Source: an uncultured Clostridia bacterium (lineage in GTDB: Bacteria > Bacillota > Clostridia > Lachnospirales > CAMVHY01). From it: a DNA stretch of 18,086 nucleotides. Position 1 is the first letter of the stretch; each line of letters begins with the position of its first letter. The notes beneath the pieces were generated by a model, which was not told the DNA's origin, ran no database searches, and was given only the letters and a program-made list of their open reading frames with translations. The stretch lies in contig CAMKTI010000020.1 of NCBI GenBank assembly GCA_946415665.1, positions 1-18,086 on the forward strand. Reading direction: 5' to 3'. The position numbers and the translations under genes were made by a program. Positions 14,432-18,086 of the stretch are shown here, piece by piece.

Positions 14432-17400
14432 TTAGTCTATTTCCTTTGCAGTACTTTGTAAGATTATATCATCGGTTTGCTCAGATCTACTTTGCTCATT
14501 CGTATAACGTAAATATTTGTCAAAATCATTTGTTTCACAAAATTTTTGATTTGGATTTAAATCATTAAGATTGTTTTTACCCAACATTCTCGCGTACACA
14601 AGACGCACGCAAACAAAAATTATCTCAACAAATAACAAAATTGACGTTATGATTATAAGCATAATATTTAATTTTATCAACGAAATAATCAATGCCATTA
14701 AGATTATAAAAGCTACCACAAAGTAAATTATTTTTTCACATATATGCAATCTTATATTGTTGAAATTGCGTAGCATAGGCATTTTTGTTTCAGTCTTGTC
14801 ATCGACATTCCCAATATCTTTTGTCGTATAAGATTCGTTTTCAATAACGCTCAAGATGTTTGATATCTTTATTTCAGTCTGATCATCGTCGTCGAATTTA
14901 AATATATCTTCACCAACGTCTTCTTCTTCATCATATCGTCTGTAAGATTTATCAGGAATCCAACCTGTTTTACTATCTTTTATCATTTGATCTGCACTAA
15001 CTTGTTCCCAATTATCACTTAAAGTTAAACCACATTTTTTATTCAGATCAGCCATCTTAATTTTAGAACCGAGTTTGGGTTTTATTTCTTTTGTCCATAT
15101 TTTATATTTATCTTCCAAAACGTGATTTTCAATCGTTTGTAATGGAATGAAAAAAGTTTGTATTGCGTTGTTTTTCCTCTTGTTGCTAAAAAATCCATTC
15201 CCGAGCATTCTATTTTTTTTGTTAAATGCCGCCAAGCTAAATTGAGACATTTCTTCCGCACCAACTGTTTTTTCATCAAGTCCACGTACCATATCTTTTA
15301 TCCAGGCTATATTTTCTGCCAAACCTTTTTCTTGCAAAGATGTCCCCTTAATCAAATTGATTACCAAACTGTCGAATGCATTTTTTCCTGGAATCAAAAA
15401 CTCTTCGTATCGATTTTTACTCAATTGGAAAATAAATTCTTCCCTGTTAAAAATTATCATTTGCAAATCTTTTTCGTTACACTTTTCAAATGCTAAATAT
15501 CCAACTGCATTAAAAACGTGTTGTATGAATTGATAAACTCTCATTACTTGCGTGTTTTCCCTGTATTCTGTCTCATAAGTTTTGGCATACTTTTTAAAAC
15601 CACTTATCATGTCAAAAATTGCTTTACTTAAGTTATCACCCAGACGGTCTATTATTGCTTTTTCTATAATATTTATTAAGTCATCGTAATCAGTGACATA
15701 TTTAATATTTTTGGCAATATCTTCATACAAATCTATTTTAAGCTGTTCTTCTCCTTGTTGTAGTTTGTCATTATTTTCTGATAATCCAAACTTTGACTTG
15801 GCAAGTTTTATGATATCCGTTTCGTCTATCTTATTTTTTATAACTTCAAGCAATTTATTATTTGATCGATTAAAACCATCTTCGTTTATTATCGGTGCTT
15901 CAGATTTTTGTAAAAAATCGAAATCTTGTGCAGTTAAAAACATTGAATTCATTTGTTCTCTCACTAAATTTTCTGTATTTTGTAATTCTTTTATCCGAGA
16001 GCCAGCTTTTTTTCTATCATTCTCTGACAAACTGTTTGTTGTGGAAGTTATTTGTTGTCTTTCTTTTGCTATCTCTTCTATCTTTCTTTGAGCAGGATAA
16101 AACGATTTTTTTAACTCACTTAATTTGTATAGATCAAAGTTTTTGTGTTTGGTAGCCAATTGATAAGTTTCCTTTTTAAACATAAAACTTATATATACAC
16201 GTAATCGCTTAATAAAATCGTTATAATTTGCATTTTCTTCTTGAAAAGTTTCAAACAGCGCTCTAGCGACCGCAATCGAAAAATATTTTTCAAACTCTTC
16301 ATTGTTTTTACAAAAATTCTTCTTATCAACAAATCCCCGTTTTAAATCTCCTACCAGTTGTTTCCCTTTAAACGTTAAAATATCATTTTTACTATATCGT
16401 ATGTACTCCCCAAATAAATCATCAGCAGGTTTTGCAACGTTGCCATCTATACTACTAGGTTCGCCTTGTAGCATTTTTACAATTTCTTTTGGCTCAGAAA
16501 AAAAATCACTTATTTGTATTGATCTATTATTAGAATTCATTGTGTTTTCGAGATCTTTGGCTGTGTTTGGATCAATCAAACCTATATTATCAAAATCTTT
16601 GCTAAAATATTTAACTATATTGCTAATAAAATCAAAATTTGTTTGTTCATGGCACGCTGGTAATTTACCACGTTGGTTAAACCAACTTTCACCAATTATC
16701 TTTTTTATTTCGTTAAATTCATTTGAACCAATAAGGTCCTCGTATCTACTAACGTTTCTTTGGCTGTTATATTGCTCAAATTCTTCTTTTGTTTTATTCG
16801 TTACAAATTGGTATCTTTTGCATTTGTTTTCTGGTTTAGGAAAAAATTTAGAATATATCCAAGCAGTTGCATCTCGACGATATTTACCAACATTCATTTC
16901 AAATCTTCCGTTATTAGAATTATATTTAACCTGATTTGTTTCGATAAAATTCTTATAGTCAGAATCCAAGCTACTTATATGATTTATAATTTCAGAAGCA
17001 AGCATTTGTTCATGTTCATTATTTTTACCATTCTCTACATTATTGTAAATATCTGTATCATCTTTTAAAACGTGATCCAAAATAAAATTAATATATTTTT
17101 TATATAAATCAACCGTTTGTTTGGAATAAATCTCTTTAAAATCATATATAAAATCGTCACAGCCAATAAAATGACCTTTATCAGATATTCGTTTTCTTAA
17201 GTTTTCCATGGTTCCCATACTTAGAGATGTGTTTAAAGATGTCCAATCATTGTTTCTTAAAAATGGTTCTAGGTTCATATGCTTATAAAATAACATGTAT
17301 TTGCTGTCGTTTGATTCGCAAGCACGATCAAAAAATCTACGCCAAAAATCATTTGCGATTGTCCCACATGAATCAGAAGGATTCATTCCTACATATGAGA

Positions 17401-17806
17401 AATCAATATTTTTATTTACCAGAGTCTGTGAAATTTTATTTTTGTTTCTTATGTTATTAACTTTCCAAAGCTTTGTAAAAGCAGTTTTAACATCTCTGTC
17501 CGTACCATATTCATCAAAGTTTTTATCACTCTGGATAAATTGAGTTCTGAAATCTTTTATTTCATCCTTATCTATCCCTAACTTTTTTATATCATTTTCA
17601 AAGTCTGAACCCATAGAGGCTAACTCAATTTCGCCTGATTTACATGTAGTTTCTAATGGATTAAAAAATATCCATTCGGAATCATTTTTGTCAATAAATT
17701 TTTTATATGTCAATCTTTCCATAGCGCCAGCCATCAAAGCAATTATATATTCACCTGTTTTTTTATGCCTCCAAATTGACACTAATTTATCTTCATCATT
17801 ACTCAT
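14432..17806 (-). CDS. Large orphan protein with C-terminal membrane hairpin
   Basis: A 1124-residue protein I do not recognise. ATG 17806 follows GGTGG at about 7 bases. An in-frame ATG at 17839 falls at the predicted transcript start and has no ribosome site, so it is rejected. No signal peptide is seen. The N-terminus VSIWRHKKTGEYIIALM followed by EWIFFNPLE looks like a small beta-rich domain. The long middle is mainly helical, Asn/Lys-rich and soluble. A likely coiled coil spans about residues 570-630 (KIEEIAKERQQI ... RIKELQNTENLVREQM). An acidic stretch (YDEEEDVGEDIFKFDDDD) precedes two close membrane helices at about 1025-1075, with a polar tail of about 50 residues. The gene is monocistronic, with a consensus promoter and its own terminator, and is flanked by an IS copy. 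No catalytic motif was found. Confidence 0.8.
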   Translation of the reverse strand: MSNDEDKLVSIWRHKKTGEYIIALMAGAMERLTYKKFIDKNDSEWIFFNPLETTCKSGEIELASMGSDFENDIKKLGIDKDEIKDFRTQFIQSDKNFDEYGTDRDVKTAFTKLWKVNNIRNKNKISQTLVNKNIDFSYVGMNPSDSCGTIANDFWRRFFDRACESNDSKYMLFYKHMNLEPFLRNNDWTSLNTSLSMGTMENLRKRISDKGHFIGCDDFIYDFKEIYSKQTVDLYKKYINFILDHVLKDDTDIYNNVENGKNNEHEQMLASEIINHISSLDSDYKNFIETNQVKYNSNNGRFEMNVGKYRRDATAWIYSKFFPKPENKCKRYQFVTNKTKEEFEQYNSQRNVSRYEDLIGSNEFNEIKKIIGESWFNQRGKLPACHEQTNFDFISNIVKYFSKDFDNIGLIDPNTAKDLENTMNSNNRSIQISDFFSEPKEIVKMLQGEPSSIDGNVAKPADDLFGEYIRYSKNDILTFKGKQLVGDLKRGFVDKKNFCKNNEEFEKYFSIAVARALFETFQEENANYNDFIKRLRVYISFMFKKETYQLATKHKNFDLYKLSELKKSFYPAQRKIEEIAKERQQITSTTNSLSENDRKKAGSRIKELQNTENLVREQMNSMFLTAQDFDFLQKSEAPIINEDGFNRSNNKLLEVIKNKIDETDIIKLAKSKFGLSENNDKLQQGEEQLKIDLYEDIAKNIKYVTDYDDLINIIEKAIIDRLGDNLSKAIFDMISGFKKYAKTYETEYRENTQVMRVYQFIQHVFNAVGYLAFEKCNEKDLQMIIFNREEFIFQLSKNRYEEFLIPGKNAFDSLVINLIKGTSLQEKGLAENIAWIKDMVRGLDEKTVGAEEMSQFSLAAFNKKNRMLGNGFFSNKRKNNAIQTFFIPLQTIENHVLEDKYKIWTKEIKPKLGSKIKMADLNKKCGLTLSDNWEQVSADQMIKDSKTGWIPDKSYRRYDEEEDVGEDIFKFDDDDQTEIKISNILSVIENESYTTKDIGNVDDKTETKMPMLRNFNNIRLHICEKIIYFVVAFIILMALIISLIKLNIMLIIITSILLFVEIIFVCVRLVYARMLGKNNLNDLNPNQKFCETNDFDKYLRYTNEQSRSEQTDDIILQSTAKEID

Positions 17807-17843
17807 TCTTTTACCACCATATTTTAATTTATACTTCATGAAT

Positions 17844-17872
17844 ATTTTAATTCAATAATTTATATTTGTCAA
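17844..17872 (-). promoter_or_regulatory. Consensus sigma-A promoter of the 1124-residue orphan
   Basis: Minus strand: TTGACA (17872-17867), a 17-base spacer and TAAAAT (17849-17844). The transcript would start near 17838, about 32 bases before ATG 17806, which settles the start codon. Both boxes and the spacer are identical to the promoter at 7140-7168. Confidence 0.85.
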
Positions 17873-17888
17873 GTATTTATTTGTAAAT

Positions 17889-18086
17889 TAGGCAACATTT
17901 AAATAAAAAGCAAATCGAAAATAAAAGCAAGAAAGATGGTAGAGATAAAAATAGAATTAAGTCTATTATAACGAGTAAAAACTTTTCTAAAACATTTCAA
18001 TCTCAGGAAATATCGCTCAATATTATTGCATTGTTTATAAAGGTGTTTATCATAACTCCAAGGTAACTTACGATTTTTTTTTAGGT
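17889..18086 (-). mobile_element. End of a second IS5-family copy, cut by the window edge
   Basis: Bases from about 17930 to 18086 align closely with 8080-8226 of the first copy, in the same orientation. The outer end TAGGCAACATTTAAATAA (17889-17906) matches the inverted repeat TAGGCAACGTTCACATAA at 15 of 18 bases. The rest of the element lies beyond the window. Confidence 0.85.
17899..18086 (-). pseudogene. IS5-family transposase C-terminus with a frame change in an A-run
   Basis: Minus strand reads LPWSYDKHLYKQCNNIERYF (catalytic Glu), RLKCFRKVFTRYNRL and a hydrophobic end, stopping at TAA 17901-17899. Next to the window edge the PPKKNRK codons contain nine A residues against eight in the copy at 8045-8344. 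The upstream frame therefore meets TAA just after the run and the C-terminus lies in another frame. It is either broken or depends on frameshifting. The N-terminal part is outside the window. Confidence 0.75.

Noticed and set aside
15158..17543. Several plus-strand open frames of 77-210 codons opposite the large orphan
   Set aside because: They lie inside a long, well-supported minus-strand gene, lack ribosome sites and show hydrophobic, biased composition typical of antisense frames.
14432..17806. Possibility that the large orphan is a Cas12- or Cas13-like effector
   Set aside because: No R-x4-H HEPN motif or RuvC-type motif was found, it ends in two membrane helices, and there is no CRISPR array in the window.
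1..18086. tRNA, rRNA, riboswitch and CRISPR features
   Set aside because: No cloverleaf, rRNA-like, regularly spaced repeat or recognisable riboswitch core was seen by eye; a covariance-model scan would be needed to be certain.

Overview
The window comes from a very AT-rich bacterium with Gram-positive-type gene order and signals: strong AGGAGG-like ribosome-binding sites, frequent TTG starts, rho-independent terminators, a lipobox lipoprotein, and an uppS-cdsA-rseP cluster followed by an OmpR-type two-component system. This suggests a low-GC member of the Bacillota, probably Clostridia-like. Genus cannot be read from the sequence. Degraded insertion sequences, an eroded housekeeping-type enzyme and the absence of dxr from its usual operon slot hint at a reducing, possibly host-associated genome. 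That last point is inference.

Layout. (1) 1-3939, plus strand: a tight operon of uppS (5' end outside the window), cdsA, rseP and a guaB-like gene, closed by a clear terminator at 4002-4037. (2) 4203-6321, plus strand: a response regulator and sensor kinase of the WalRK/PhoPR type, converging on a lipoprotein gene (6305-6946, minus) that resembles IseA-type cell-wall hydrolase inhibitors. (3) 7217-8041, plus strand: an unrecognised membrane protein whose stop codon lies inside the inverted repeat of an IS5-family element. (4) 8035-8614: a nested IS relic, in which an internally deleted IS copy abuts an older decayed copy of the same family. (5) 8644-13901, minus strand: a Sir2 deacylase, then a three-gene transporter operon transcribed as ABC ATPase, large membrane-anchored protein with CARDB-like repeats, and MacB/FtsX-type permease. 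(6) 14432-17806, minus strand: a 1124-residue orphan protein with a C-terminal membrane hairpin and its own consensus promoter. (7) 17889-18086: the end of a second IS5-family copy in the same orientation, cut by the window edge.

How it fits together. UppS, CdsA and RseP act in lipid-carrier synthesis, phospholipid synthesis and intramembrane proteolysis. The two-component system with its convergent lipoprotein is consistent with control of cell-wall turnover. The ABC operon looks like an envelope export or mechanotransmission complex in which the CARDB-like protein stands where MacA would.

The most notable observations are the guaB-like gene and the 1124-residue orphan. The guaB-like gene keeps the IMPDH fold, both CBS domains and the phosphate site, but has lost the catalytic cysteine and other active-site motifs, so it looks like a pseudoenzyme. 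The orphan shares a TTGACA-N17-TAAAAT promoter architecture with the 274-residue orphan on the other side of the IS cluster. Two direct IS copies bracket the whole 8.4-17.9 kb block.
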